Assembly: GCF_003597395.2 (NCBI RefSeq)
Contig: NC_133773.1
Coordinates: forward strand, 141,995,672-142,059,671
DNA from: Chelonoidis abingdonii
Taxonomy: Eukaryota > Chordata > Testudines > Testudinidae
Direction of reading: 5' to 3'
DNA length: 64,000 nucleotides
Below the pieces are notes generated by a model. The model searched no databases and was not told the DNA's origin. It worked only from the letters and a program-made list of their open reading frames with translations. Position 1 is the first letter of the stretch. The number at the start of each line of letters is the position of its first letter. Below, one piece after another: positions 9,681-21,180 of the stretch. The translations under genes and the position numbers were made by a program.

Positions 9681-11077
9681 GCCTGGTCTGCACTACCAGG
9701 CTCTGCTGCCATAGCCAGGTCAGCTAGGAGTGTGAGAAATTCAAACCCCTTATGTGATAGAGATACTGTCAGAACCTAAGGGCTGCTCTGCATCAGCAGA
9801 GCTATGCTGCAGGGGTGTGAAAAATCCACATGCTGACCGAACCCCTGATGTAGACAGTGCTAAGACGACAGAGGACTTCTTTTCATTGCCCTTTGGTGAG
9901 ATGGATCACAGGGACGGGAGAAGCCCTCCTGTTGCTGTAGTGAGTGTCTACACTGAGATGCTACGGCGATGCAGCTGTGCCGAATGTAAAGGCCTGGCCT
10001 CAGTGTAGATGCAGCTAGGCCAAAAGAAGAGTGCTTCTGTCAGCATAGCTAGTGTGGTTCAGGGAGCTGGTGACACTGTGTCAGCAGAAGCTCTGTGAGC
10101 ACAGGCAGTGTCTACACTAGGGGCTATTACTCTGGGGGAATTCTGTGCCCCTAAAATGAAATATTCTGTGCACAATATTTTAAAATTCTGCAACATTCTG
10201 CATATTTTATTTGTCAAAATAACACAATATAATCATGCTGGTTTCAGTTATTTTGGTAATTTATTTAAATTACAATACAATGGATAGAGAATGGAAAGGG
10301 GAGCATTGCAGGAAATCTCCAAACCTCCTTTGTCTAATAGTAATGTAGCAAGGTTTGACCCTTTATTTCTAGTTATTAGTCAACAAATATATGCAGCCAT
10401 ATGCTCAGTGTTACATCATAGGAACCAAAGAGCAAATGAGGGCTGGGGAATCAAACTGACAATTTATATTGGCTACTGACCATCTCCAGAAAGGTCAGTA
10501 GCAAACAGTTCATAGAGCCTATTTTGATAGGAAATGTTTTTCAGTCCAAAAATTTACACCAGTTCTAATCACTAAAGCACCATAAGCATTTATAAAGCCA
10601 TACTGTCATTTACACCCCTCTGCCAATGTAAAAATTTTACACCTGTTTTATAAGGCTGGAGGAATTCACAAAGACAATGGGAACAATTCACTAAGCAGGC
10701 AGGCTGCTACAATCTGCTCTGCCTGAGGGGACAGAGACTGCTGCACACCTGCCTCCTCAGAAACAACCCAAAGCCGCAATAGCATGCAAGAGGGACAGAG
10801 TATCTTTTTCTCTCACACACAAGACTGTCCAGTTTCCTCCCCTACAATGATTTGTCTCTACTGGCTTCTTCAGGTGCCCAAATTGACCTGCCTGTGCTGC
10901 TGGGAAGGGGTGCGTGACCACTCTTGAGGTTTCCTTTTGCTTCCCCGTCAGAAGTCATTTTTCTGCAGGGACACAAATACATCTGCGGGGGACATGAATT
11001 CTGCATACGTACGGTGATGCAGAATTCCCTCAGGAGTAGGCTATGCTGGCATAGACTCTGTAGTGTAGCCATGGCCC
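9681..11077 (+). mobile_element. DNA transposon fossil with TCTACACTA-type ends, interrupted by a second element
   Basis: The left end GCCTGGTCTGCACTA and the inverted right end GGGCCATGGCTACACTA share the TCTACACTA-type core. Internal blocks such as GTGTGAAAAATCCACA and CAGTGTCTACACTAGG recur in other copies. The right end is separated from the body by the insertion at 10128-11038. No intact transposase is seen. Confidence 0.6.
10128..11038 (+). mobile_element. Nested TIR element, about 911 bp
   Basis: Ends TACTCTGGGGGAATTCTG and (inverted) TACTCCTGAGGGAATTCTG are clear inverted repeats. The host sequence GGCTAT is present on both sides (10122-10127 and 11039-11044), and removing the insert rejoins the surrounding transposon. 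The interior is AT-rich on the left and holds no long frame. Confidence 0.75.
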
Positions 11078-11089
11078 CAGAGAGATGGG

Positions 11090-11245
11090 ATGGGTGTGTG
11101 TGTGAGGGAATATCTTTGATTGCCCCAACTTCTGTTGGTGAGAGAGGCAACCATTTGGGCCACACAGAGCTCTTCTTCAGGCCTGGGAAAGAAGATACAC
11201 CCACCATCACCGCAATTACGACTACGCTGCATACAGCCATGGCTT
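11090..11245 (-). repeat. Dispersed repeat shared with 58460-58580
   Basis: The plus strand holds TTTGATTGCCCCAACTTCTG then GGTGAGAGAGGCAACC; the plus strand at 58470-58560 holds the inverted counterparts CTCTCATCAGCAAAAGTTGG and CCAATAAAAGATATTCCCTT. Class unknown. Confidence 0.5.
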
Positions 11246-11541
11246 CAGTCCTTCCTGAATCAAGCCCATAACTTCTGGCTGGACTAGAGCAGATCTTTTC
11301 CCCTTAGGCCCAGATATTGTCTCCCTCCCCCTAATTCTCTCGTTCTCCACCTTCTACTGGGCCAGGATTGTATGCAACACAACTCTTGGGTTCAGGGCCC
11401 AACTCTGCTACAAGCTCCCTCGGTGTTACCTTGGCAAATCACTCCCTCTCACTGCACCTCCGTTCCCCATCGGTAATACTTCCTTCCTCCCTCTATTCTC
11501 TAGTCAGTCTCTGCCCTCAAGAGCTTACCATCTCTCTCTTA

Positions 11542-11749
11542 GGGCATATCTACACTTACCTCCGGAGTGATCGATCCAGTGGGGGTCGATTTATCGCATC
11601 TAGTGAATACACAATGAATCGACTGCCGAGTGCTTCTCCCCTTGACTCTTCTGTATTGCAAATAATATGTCAGAGGGGGTGTGGTTCTGCAGGGAATTTC
11701 TTGCATACAGGGGGCGGTTGCCCTAAGATCTGGGGATTGAATTGCTTTG
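11542..11749 (+). mobile_element. Truncated copy of the 280-bp TCTACACTA element
   Basis: GGCATATCTACACTTACC and GTGATCGATCCAGTGGGGGT match the start of the complete copies at 11750 and 18426, but the right part departs from them. Confidence 0.55.
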
Positions 11750-12030
11750 GGTATGTCTACACTATCCACCACATCGGTGGGCAGCAATCGATCCAACGGG
11801 GGTAGACGTGATAAATCAACCCCCGAGCACTCTCCCATCGACTCCCGTACTCTGCCGCGAGAGGCGTAGGCGGAGTCGACGGGGGAGCGGCAGCAGTCAA
11901 CTCACCGTGGTGAAGACACCACAGTAACTTGATCTAAGTATGTCGACTTCAGCTACGTTACTCACCTACCTGAAGTTGCGTAACTTAGATCGATCCCCCC
12001 TCCGCTCCACCCCCAGTGTAGACCGGGCCC
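11750..12030 (+). mobile_element. TCTACACTA-ended MITE, about 280 bp, copy 1
   Basis: The left end is GGTATGTCTACACTATCC and the inverted right end is GGGCCCGGTCTACACTGG. The interior (AATCGATCCAACGGGGGT, GGAGCGGCAGCAGTCAACT, TAAGTATGTCGACTTCAGC) is closely matched at 18426-18702, so two full copies define the family here. Confidence 0.8.
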
Positions 12031-12759
12031 TTGTAGCTCAGCAGATTTTCTCCTTTGCTTGCCTTGGATCTGAGGCCCACGCTGAAGTCTCACCCGTTGC
12101 CTCCCTGTGACCAGAGCGGTGGTAGCTGCAGATAGCCAAAGCCTGGTTTCACTAACTTTAGGGCCTGATTCAGAGCCTATTGACATCACGGGACAGACTC
12201 CATAGGCTTTGGATGGGGCCCTAATGTGGTAGTGCTCGGAGACCTGGGATTTGTTAGCAGTGCAGAAGGCTTGACGTGATGCTCTGCGAGTGGTGCCAGT
12301 GTGTCCGCTCACAGAGGTTGACATTAAGTAGGTATGCAGTGGAAGCCATTTCAGGATCGGGGCCCAGCTCCAGAAGAGATGTGTTGGCCCAGTCCTTAGC
12401 TATTTGACAATGCTTCCTGGGTGAAACTGAAGACACAAATCGCCCCCCTCTCTTCCTAATTCAGTTGCAGTTCTGACACTATCATTGAGCCTCCTGGAGC
12501 ATCTTCATCTCCCCCTGAACTAAGTCCCAGGGGCCCTCTGCATGTGGGAGATTTTCTAAAAACATCCACCTTGTGGCTAAGGCTGTTTCAGATCCACCAG
12601 TGTCAGGCACCCCAGTGCAGGGAGGCTACTGGCATTGTTAACACTGCCCTCCAGCCCTGCTCAGAGCAGATCATTCTGATGTCGTGATTAAAAGGTGCTA
12701 ACGCTGAATTAGTATTAGCAAAGGTGGGCTTTTTATAGAAATGTCTTTAGTATATGTAA
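12031..12759. other. Intergenic, no gene recognised
   Basis: A short GGGCCTGATTCAGAG-type repeat lies near 12160. The rest is unclassified. Confidence 0.4.
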
Positions 12760-13790
12760 GCGAGGGAATGGTCCCACTATTGTGGGGAACTTCCCTGGCT
12801 TCTGCACTACCCTGGTGAAATGGGCTAGCGAAAGGATCTGAGTCCTCGCTCCCCCTTCCTTTACCCAGAGGCCTCCCTGCCCTCAAGGACTCCCCTTGCA
12901 CTCTCCTGTCTGGCAGAGTCCTTGTAACCTCAGCAAGGCTGGGCCCAGGGTTCCCGGGGGGCTTGACCTCCAACCTTGCTGTGGTCACCTGGGACAGGGG
13001 CTCGGGTGTCCCCACTCCGGGGTGCTCTCTCTGCACTGGACACTTCCCTGACCCACTGATCATTTCATACAATTTAAAGCAAATACAAGTTGTTTAATTA
13101 ACAATTAATTTAAAAAAAAAGTAAAGGAAAAATGGGAAAGGTTGAAGGAAACACGTCACCCCGCTCTGTGGCAGGGAACATCACAAACAGTGTCTCTGGA
13201 CATCAGGTCACTTCACAGTCTGTTCCTTGTAGGTCCCAGGCCTCCTTCTCAGGCCCTGGCTGTGCTGCAGAGATGCTGCAGGTTGGACACTTGCAATGGT
13301 GGTGGCCACACACCTCCGGGCTTTGGGTGGTGGGACCCTTCTTCCCAGCATCAGCCCCCCGTCGGGTTAAGATCTCCCTCCCAGTCTGGCCTGCAAGGAC
13401 CCTTGGCTGGGTCCTTTGCCCAAGGTCCCCCCTTGGCTGGCCTCAGTTGCTCACCACACCTGGCTCTGTGGCTGCATCTCTGCTTCCAGCCCAGGATATG
13501 CTCTCCCTGGGCTGTTTCTGGATCTGCTCTCAACTCTGACCTGCTTCCTGAGCTGCTTTTCTGGCTCCTCTGGATCTGGCCTGGCTCTGCTCCCCAGCCC
13601 AGCTTGGGCCCCTGCTCTCTCCTTAGCTCAGCCCCACTCTGTCCAACCCAGGCAATTCCAGCTCACACGGAGGAGGACGGGACCCCTCTGGACTCCTGAC
13701 TCCTTGATTAGCCTGCCCGCCCTGTCAATCAGGCTCAGAGGCTGAGGCTGACCTGGGGCACTGGTCTCTCCCCAATCTTTTAGTGCTGGG
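12760..13790. repeat. Probable large interspersed repeat (LTR-like), ends not defined
   Basis: This GC-rich, C/T-biased block has a central AT-rich segment (13070-13130, AATTAACAATTAATTT) and phrasing I associate with abundant turtle LTR-type repeats, but I cannot show terminal repeats or a duplication. The frames open at 13132-13539 and 13142-13699 overlap each other in different phases and show no domain. Confidence 0.3.
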
Positions 13791-13799
13791 AGCTAGCCA

Positions 13800-15860
13800 A
13801 GCAAAACACCCCACTGAATGTTAGTAAGGGGGCAACATATAGACAGGGCCGGGGAGCTGACTGTGCTTAGCAACTTGAAGGATCGGAGCCATTATTCCTT
13901 ATTCACTGGGCTCCTTTGGGAAGGAGTTGTGCATTATGGCCCCGATCCCACACCTTTGTAAGGCACCAGTCCCAGGATTGGGCCCTTCAGTTTTTTTAGC
14001 CCTTTGCTTTGCTGGAGGTGAAGGAAGCAGGCAGCCTGGCTTGCACAAAAGGCCTGTTTATCTGCCCTTCTCTGCCTTCCAGACCCAGACAGTGAATACA
14101 CAAACCAGGCCAGGTTTCAGACGCTCCCTGCTCAGGTTGCATTGTCAGGTTAATTTTCGGTAATGGCACTGGAAAGCTTCTTAGCCACATGCAGTTCTCA
14201 TTAGCACTTGATAATGTCAAGCATCCTGGAGCATTTCAGGTCCTCTCCCACCTCAGTTACCCCAGGCAAGTACTCTCAGTTTACACATACCCAGGGCTTG
14301 GAAAATGGACCATTTTGTGACTCTAATGGAGAGGGCCATCTTTACATACTCAGCTTGGGCTCCAGTGACTTCTTCCTCTCCCTTTTCCAGGCCCCATTGT
14401 TATTCTGTTGCTAAGTGTTAAACTGCATGGTGGAAGCCACACACAAGCAGAGAGATCCAGTGTTTCCAGTTGCTTAAGGGGCAGTTTACACTAGAAAAGG
14501 CTTGCCCTGGTAAGCAATACTGGCAAACTCTCCGAGCGCAGCTTATACGTATACTAATTCCCCACATGAAATAAGCAACAGCACTTTTCTGCCACTATAA
14601 CTGCGTCTACACCAGGGCTTCTGCGGGGACAGAAATGTCCCAGAAAATCACCCCCCTAGACAACATTGCTATACTGGTGAAAGTTTCTAGTGGAGCGCTG
14701 AACTAAGAATACACTTTAATAATAATCAAGGACCAGATTCTACTGTCTGTTATGCTTCTGTAAATCCGAAATAACTGAACTGAAGTCAGTTGAAGTGGCT
14801 TTAGGTTTACATCTGTGGACCTGAGGTTTTGTCTATATTCAGAGCTGCACTGATTCTAATCTATGCTGCCCTCATCCCTATGGTATCTAAACACCTTCCA
14901 TTAGCACATGAAGTGACATAAGGAGCATCTGTTGCTGTATGTGCAGTGAAGTGTTTTGTTTCAGTGGGGTGAGGGGGTTGATTTTGTTTTTAAATGTTCA
15001 GGCTGCTCTGTGTTTATGTTAGAAGGCAGGTCAGAAACGTATTTCTGGTGCTTGCAACATGGTAAGGCTTGGGATAGATTAACTAAAGGCCTTGCCTGTT
15101 TGAGAAGATTTTAACTAAAGGTATGATTTTAGACCAGTGTGGTTCCACTGGCGGAGAAGGCTGTGTGTACGCTCTTATTTCAGATTAAACCAGGCTTATT
15201 TGGGTTTAGGTTAAATTGATTGGGAATTGGCTTAAAATACCTCCAAATAAGCCATGTTAAAACGGAGATAATAGTGTGCACGCAGGAGTTTGCTCCAGTT
15301 TAACTACATCTATTTAAAAACCAATTTACACTAAACCAGTGCAACTTTCTCACGTAGACAAGGCCTTAAACTGGTGCATCTTTTGTGTATAGGCAAGGCC
15401 TTGTGCTAGATTAAAGCCAATGGAAGCGGGAGAGAATCAGGCCTGTTGACTTCAGTGGGAAAGCACCTCTGAATGTGTTGCAAGGAAAGCTGATATCAGG
15501 CAGGCATGTTTGACCTGTCGAAAATATGCACCAGTCAGGTCTACACCATACCCATTTACTGCTGAATTTCTCCTGCTGGGCCGATGCCAGCAAAACTCTC
15601 TGTCTCACCGGTACCTCGTACAAACCCAGCTTGTCCATCCTGTGGAGCTTTCAATCATTCCTCACCATAGAAGCCGCAGGTGAGATCTGGCCAGGCGTCC
15701 TTTGCTGCAAAGCAAGTAACCACCGTTCCCTTCAGTGCAGAACCAAGAATCCAGCTCATGGCATGGGTCAACGCGAAGCGCCCCCTGTACAGAGCATATT
15801 GGTGCAAGGTGGCCCTTTCATGCCTTCCCAGCGGCTCCCAATCACATGCAGTCCCTGAAT
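13800..15860. other. Intergenic with decayed DNA-transposon remnants
   Basis: 14480-14700 and 15130-15370 carry decayed pieces ending in GTCTACACC- and CACGTAGACAAGGCC-like sequence, plus short GACTTCAGTGGG-type repeats near 15445. No gene is recognised. Confidence 0.4.
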
Positions 15861-15899
15861 AGAGGTGCGCTGTATAGGTACCTTTCAAGACATTTTAAC

Positions 15900-16100
15900 A
15901 GAGGGTATTAGAGCCGGGAGATAAACTTCTGAAACATTAAATTTTAAATTAATTGGGAATTATAAACAAAATGACCTTTGATTTAGCATGAGCAAGTCAT
16001 AATCCCATTATCTTTTGCTTATGCATTGTTCTCTGCTAATTGGGATGCTAATGACCAAAGGATAGTTCCTAAGTGGTTCCCAGACTCTCCTTGCCTAAGG
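15900..16100. promoter_or_regulatory. Candidate conserved non-coding element
   Basis: This AT-rich stretch does not resemble the surrounding repeats and packs several homeodomain cores (TTAAATTAATTGG, GCTAATTGGGATGCTAATG) with a TCF/LEF-like CCTTTGATT at about 15972-15980. It sits in the same-strand interval between the two Not genes. Function is inference. Confidence 0.35.
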
Positions 16101-16737
16101 CAAACAACCGTCCACAATAGGATCACAAATTGTAGGGAGAAGCGCAGGCTGATCACATCAGAAACGGTGCCAGGATTTATCATTCTTCCCTAACAATAAC
16201 AGTATGTTCTCAATCGCCCCTCCAAAGGGAGGAATAGCAGGAGATCTGTCGGGCTGCATCATTAAAAGCTGGCCGCATCTTTGTCCCCTTTGTTCATCTT
16301 TCATTATTTTAATGTTCCCTCTCCTTTTATTCCTTTCCATCTTATTAAATCAATAGACACCGGTGGGGGAAGTTTGGGGCATGAGCCCGATCCTGCCACG
16401 ACTTGCTCACCCGAGTGCTGCTGTTGGAAGAGGCTGCTCTGGATGGCAGTCTTTGCATGGATGTAGCTGCGCTCAGTTACTCCTGATTCGCACAGGTGTA
16501 AGTGAGATCAGAAGCCGGCCCAGTGGGCACACTCAGACAAGCAAAGGGCCCAGGATTGGACCCCACATCTCTGGTTTAGAACAGAGACGCAGGCTGATGG
16601 AGAAGCGTGGCTCTTTGGGACTGCAATCCGATGCTGACACTGGACTAATGCATAAAAATATAAGTCATGCCACTGACGGGATACTTAATAATTCCAGTTA
16701 TAACCAGGCTTTGCACTATCCAGGCCAGCTTCTCAGC
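16101..16737. other. Intergenic, no gene
   Basis: Mixed sequence; ATCAATAGACACCGG and a GGGCATGAGCCCGATCCTG dispersed-repeat start lie near 16350-16395. Nothing else is supported. Confidence 0.35.
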
Positions 16738-16905
16738 TGATGCAAATTGGCATAGATCCATTGACGTCAATAGAGCAACAGGGAGTTACATCAACTGGGG
16801 ATCTGGCCCATTGATTTAAATGGTGCTACACCAATTTACATCAGGTGGGGATCTGGCCCATTGACTTCAATGGCATTACACCTCTTTACACCAGGCGGGG
16901 ATCAT
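16738..16905 (+). repeat. Short tandem array, about 50-bp unit, three copies
   Basis: CATTGACGTCAAT, CATTGATTTAAAT and CATTGACTTCAAT recur at about 50-base intervals, each followed by a TTACAxCA..GGGGATC block. The unit core is itself palindromic. A decayed array of the same type lies at 24815-25010. Confidence 0.65.
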
Positions 16906-16974
16906 CTTCTTTATCTGAACAGCTCAACATTCTTTGAAAATGCTAATAATTAATTTAGCCCCCTGGTAAGCAGG

Positions 16975-17090
16975 GCAGTCATATTATCCTCATTTTATTG
17001 AAGGGGAAACTGAGGCACAGAGAAGACTCCCCCTAAGAACATCAGGGAGAGCCAAGAACAGGGTCCAGATCTCCTGGCTCCTGCTCATGT
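16975..17090 (-). repeat. MIR-like SINE fragment
   Basis: CATTTTATTGAAGGGGAAAC then TGAGGCACAGAGAAG is the inverted MIR core; no palindromic insert. Confidence 0.6.
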
Positions 17091-17464
17091 GCCTTGCAAC
17101 AAGAGCATCTTTCGTCCCCGCTCATATTATTATTCATTGTTTATTAACTATTGTCATTATTTGCCTGACTGATCTTACTAATGATTTAGAAAAGATGCCA
17201 CTTACATGGTGCCTGCCCTGCAAATGGACCTCAGGGTCATTTACAAACTTTACTGATTATACTGCGTATGGGCATAGTTTGACCTGCAACCTGTGTATTC
17301 CTGACGATGGTGGGTGAGTAGGAAAGCAGCCAGCCTGGCTGCCAGAGCCCGGAGGGGGTCGTTTGCAGAGCTGGTAGCTGGAGTGAGGCATGGAGCTATG
17401 AAAACTGAACAAATTTAGTCTTGAGTAAGTGGGCCACAGTTACCACGGAACCTCCCGATGTACG

Positions 17465-17565
17465 TGATGACTTAGATGATAAGATCTTTGAAGCTAGAGC
17501 CATCGCTTTGTTCTGTGTTTGTACAGCCCCTAGCACAGTGGGCTTCCATGACTGGGGCTTTTCAA
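17465..17565 (-). repeat. Dispersed repeat of the GCTAGGCGCTGTACAAACAC family
   Basis: The plus strand reads TTGTTCTGTGTTTGTACAGC then CCCTAGCAC, the reverse complement of the family core. A 159-codon minus-strand frame at 17396-17875 runs through it and is not a gene. Confidence 0.6.
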
Positions 17566-17569
17566 TGCT

Positions 17570-18425
17570 GTTACCAGATAAAGAATAAGAAGAGTACAGC
17601 TGGGGGCTCATCCTGTGGGGAAGGGCAGTTCGGTGGCTCTTAGCCTGGAAGAATTGCCTGTGTGTGTGATTGCTGTGTCTAACCAGCCTTCGCTCACGCC
17701 AGGGAAAAAACCAAACAGGCCTTTGTCTGAACTCCAGAACAACATACGGAGCATCTTTTGTCACCAGTGTGCCGTTCCTTTGAGAGACGATCTCATTTAA
17801 GAGCAAGGCGGCCCTCTCCTGAGCTCTGATCTTTCCGATAGTAGAGAGGCTCGAGCCAAGCATGGGGAAAAACACGGCTGCAGTTCTTGTTATGCGGAGA
17901 GGCCAAGATTTCAGAGAGTGGTTAATGATGGTGGGGGGGCACCTGGAGACACCTTAAAGGTTTTCAGGTGGTGTCGGGGTTCCAAACCTCTAAATCAGGC
18001 TCCTCTAAGGTGTCTCAAACTGCACCCCCAAAATGACTAGTCCTTTTTGAAAATCTTGGCCATGGGGCTAGTCATTGTAGTGTCTGGGGGTTGCTACAGC
18101 TAGTCTTATTTCTGTGGCTCTGAATGACATTGATTCTCCATTGTCTGTCGGTCATTCTCTACACGTTATGATCAGTGGATTATTTTATTGTAGGGGTTTC
18201 ATTGTGCAAGGTGCTGTACAAACACATAGTAAGGACATCTTTAAGCTGCATCAATTTAGCTTAAGGTGAACTTTTTAAACTGATTTAGCTGAAACTAAAC
18301 TAACTGGTGTAATTCAACCAATGTATGTTTGTGTGGCCAAAGAGAGAGTCCCTGCCCCCAAGTGCTTACATGAGGTGGTGTGGTCTAGTAACGAAAGCCC
18401 TGGTCTGCTGTTTGGGAGACGTGGT
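17570..18425. other. Intergenic; dispersed repeat near 18175-18350
   Basis: GTGCAAGGTGCTGTACAAACAC at about 18207-18228 is a plus-strand copy of the family at 4438, followed by a decayed TTTAGCTTAAGG-type DNA-transposon remnant. No gene is recognised. Confidence 0.4.
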
Positions 18426-18702
18426 GTATGTCTACACTACCTGCCCGACTGGCGGTCAGTGATCGATCCAGCAGGGATTGATTTATCGCGTCTAGTCTAA
18501 ACGCTATAAATCGATCCCGAAGTGCTCTCCCGTCAACTCCTGTATTCCAGCTTGGCAAGAGGCGCTGGCACAGTCAACTGGGGAGCGGCAGCAGTCAACT
18601 TTCCGCAGTGAATACACCACGGTAAGTCAATCTAAGTATGTCGACTTCAGCTACGTTATTCACGTAACTTAGATTGATCCCGCCCCTAGTGCAAGCCAGG
18701 GC
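18426..18702 (+). mobile_element. TCTACACTA-ended MITE, about 277 bp, copy 2
   Basis: It starts GTATGTCTACACTACC and ends CCTAGTGCAAGCCAGGGC (a decayed inverted end). The interior matches 11750-12030 block for block, including GGGGAGCGGCAGCAGTCAAC and AAGTATGTCGACTTCAGC. Confidence 0.8.
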
Positions 18703-18860
18703 ATGGGTTCTATTCCTGGCTCTACCGGTGTGACTTTGGGAAGCCCACGTCCTCACCTGTGCCTCAGTTTCCCTATCTGTAAAATAGAGGGAATGATACT
18801 GACCTCCTTTGTAAAGCACTTTGAGGTTTATGAATGAAAAGTGCTCTGTGAAAGGTAGGG
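18703..18860 (+). repeat. MIR-like SINE
   Basis: GTGTGACTTTGGGAAGCCC, TGTGCCTCAGTTTCCCTAT and GTAAAGCACTTTGAGG appear in MIR order without an internal insert. The element at 18426-18702 seems to have landed in its 5' part. Confidence 0.7.
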
Positions 18861-18912
18861 GCCAGATTTTTTAAAGGTCTTTAGGCACCTAACTCCCATT
18901 GATTTCAGTGTG
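18861..18912 (+). repeat. Half copy of the palindromic repeat
   Basis: AAAGGTCTTTAGGCACCTAA then CTCCCATTGATTTCAGTG matches one arm and the centre of the palindromes at 29777, 32678 and 56888; the second arm is missing. Confidence 0.55.
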
Positions 18913-20848
18913 TGTAGAGAAGGCCTCCTAGCCAGTAGCCTAAGGAAGATGGTTTTTTTGGAGCACTTCTGGAATGGCAATCCCTACCCTCATTGTTAAA
19001 CAAATAGAGTTTTTGCTGGTAAGGGGATCCGTTAAGCAATTTTAACATCAACTGGGCTGATGAATTCTTTCAAAATAAAAGTAAAGATATGCATGATAAA
19101 ATTAAAGTCAATATAAAATAAACTTTGGCTCCCACCCCTGCTTAATTTTTACTCCAGTGGGAGTTTTGGGTGCTCAGTCATTGGGAATTGCCTAAGCGAA
19201 ATGAGAGGTTATCTTTATGGAATGCAGCAGTCCTGACATTATCCGAAATATCCTGGGGCCATGCTGAAGTTATCGAGATTTTGCCCAATTAAGGATGCAG
19301 AATTTGAACCAGGCATGTTTTGTAATGCTTGAGGAACGATATGCAACTGCTTTCAGTTCCGCGGTCCCTTTTCAACTCAGGCCAGTCGGTCAGAGCTGTC
19401 CAGATGTCCCCGAGCTGCTTTATTTGATGTTCCAATCAGGAATTAAGGAAAAGAGGTTTCTAACCATTTAACAAGATTACATGACAAGATAGTGCTGACC
19501 CCTTAACCTTTGATACATGGATCTAGACAGATCTTTTTCCCTGAACCTTGCCTGTGCCAGCAGTGGTCTGTCACCACACTGGGGTGAATTGATAGAGCAA
19601 GACTCTGGAATAAATGAATGAGAAAGAGAGAGACAGACAGACAGATAGACTGACTGACTGACAGACACTACGACAACACAACAATCTAGCAAAGGAAACT
19701 AGCACCGGAATCATAACAACTGAGTGACTGCACTGAACTTAGGTTAGGAAGCCTCTTCAAAGCCACAAATGGTTACTAGAAATGTGCATACGGGAAAGGG
19801 TGGGGAAATGAAGAGACAAAATTCATAGAGTCAATCAGAGGCATAGTCGTGTTAGTCTGGGTCTGTAAAAAGGAAAGCTTCTGCTTCAATACATCTGTTA
19901 GTCTATAAGGTGCCACAGGACTCTTTGTTGCAAAATTCATAGACCAGCTCAACTATGATCATCGTAAAAGAACTGCCCAGGTGTAATGTTACACCACCAG
20001 TGATGTGGAATTATTCCCAAATCACCAGAATTCCTGTTAGGAATAGAAGGTACAGTGACTTCTCTATGGATTTCCCCCAGATTTACACTCCTGAGCGGTT
20101 GCTTTGGTCAGAATCTGGCCCATCAACTACAGTTGCAAAGGCAAAAAAATTTGGCCCACTTGGTTTTATATAAAAAAGTAGTTTAGTTGTGAGTAAGAGC
20201 CACATCCTAAACGAGGCTGTGTGTCTTCAATTCCCATTCACATCTAGTGCAAAAGCTTGCCCTAGACTCAATGACTTAAAGGGTGCAGGGCTGGACCTGA
20301 GACACTCAGTACCTTGCAAGATTGGGCCCTAAAAGAGGCAGAAAGACACCTTATTGGCCCAATCCTCTGTCAACTAATGTCTGTGGGAAGACGCGCATCG
20401 ACATCTGTGTGAACAGGATCTGGCTCCGGCCTTGCTCATCGTCTCCTTCCATTTGGTTTGGTCTTTGCAGCAGGGAGTGAGTTCGATCCCCTAGCTGAAA
20501 GGATTAGCAGGTGGAATGCAGAAAGGTCTGGGAATGCACAGCCAGCGCCTCTCCGCCTTTCCCCAGCCCGTCCCCAAAACACAGAGTGCCCAGAGGGGAT
20601 TTGGAAACAATCAGATTACGGAGAGGGACTTCTGTTTGCACAGGTTCAAGCACATTACCCGCCCCAGTCCACACTAAATGGCATCCCCCCGGGCCAGAAC
20701 ATTACCACTGCACACAGCTTATTCAGCAGGGCTCACAGCTTAGTCCAGCCAGGGTCCAGTGAAGGCTCTTTCCTCTTGTCAACAACATGGACCAGTTACC
20801 CCAGGGAGACAAGTAGGGCCAGACAGTGAACCCCCGCCCCCTTACTCA
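18913..20848. other. Intergenic with a GACA microsatellite and a dispersed-repeat fragment
   Basis: 19620-19672 is an imperfect (GACA)n/(GACT)n run. 19843-19925 is a copy of the GTGTTAGTCTG...CTATAAGGTGCCAC repeat also seen at 39875, 40826, 41205 and 57905. No coding signal is recognised. Confidence 0.45.
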
Positions 20849-21180
20849 TAGACTCAGAGACTTTAAGGCTAGAAGGGACCATCATGATCATCTAGTCTGA
20901 CATCCTGCACAGGGCAGGCCACAGAACCTCACTCACCCACCCCAGTAACAGACTGGCTGAATGATTGATGTCCTCGAATCATGGTTGAAAGACCAAGTTA
21001 CAGAGAATCCACCACTGACACTAGTTTAAACCTGCAAGTATCCTGGGCCCGATGTTGCAGAGGAAGGCAAAGAAAATTCCATCCTGACCCCAAATATGGA
21101 GATCAGTTGTTAGACCCTGAGCATATGGTTGAGATCCACCAGCCAGACCCCTGGGAAAGAATCCTCTGGAGCAACTCAGA
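20849..21180 (-). mobile_element. CR1 LINE 3' fragment
   Basis: The plus strand shows TCATAGACTCAGAGACTTTA, AGAAGGGACCATCATGATCA and TCTAGTCTGACATCCTG, the inverted CR1 3' end, continuing through AATCCACCACTGACAC to about 21180. Confidence 0.8.

Noticed and set aside
13132..13699. Two overlapping frames of 135 and 185 codons
   Set aside because: Both phases are open because the sequence is C/T-biased; it looks like an interspersed repeat.
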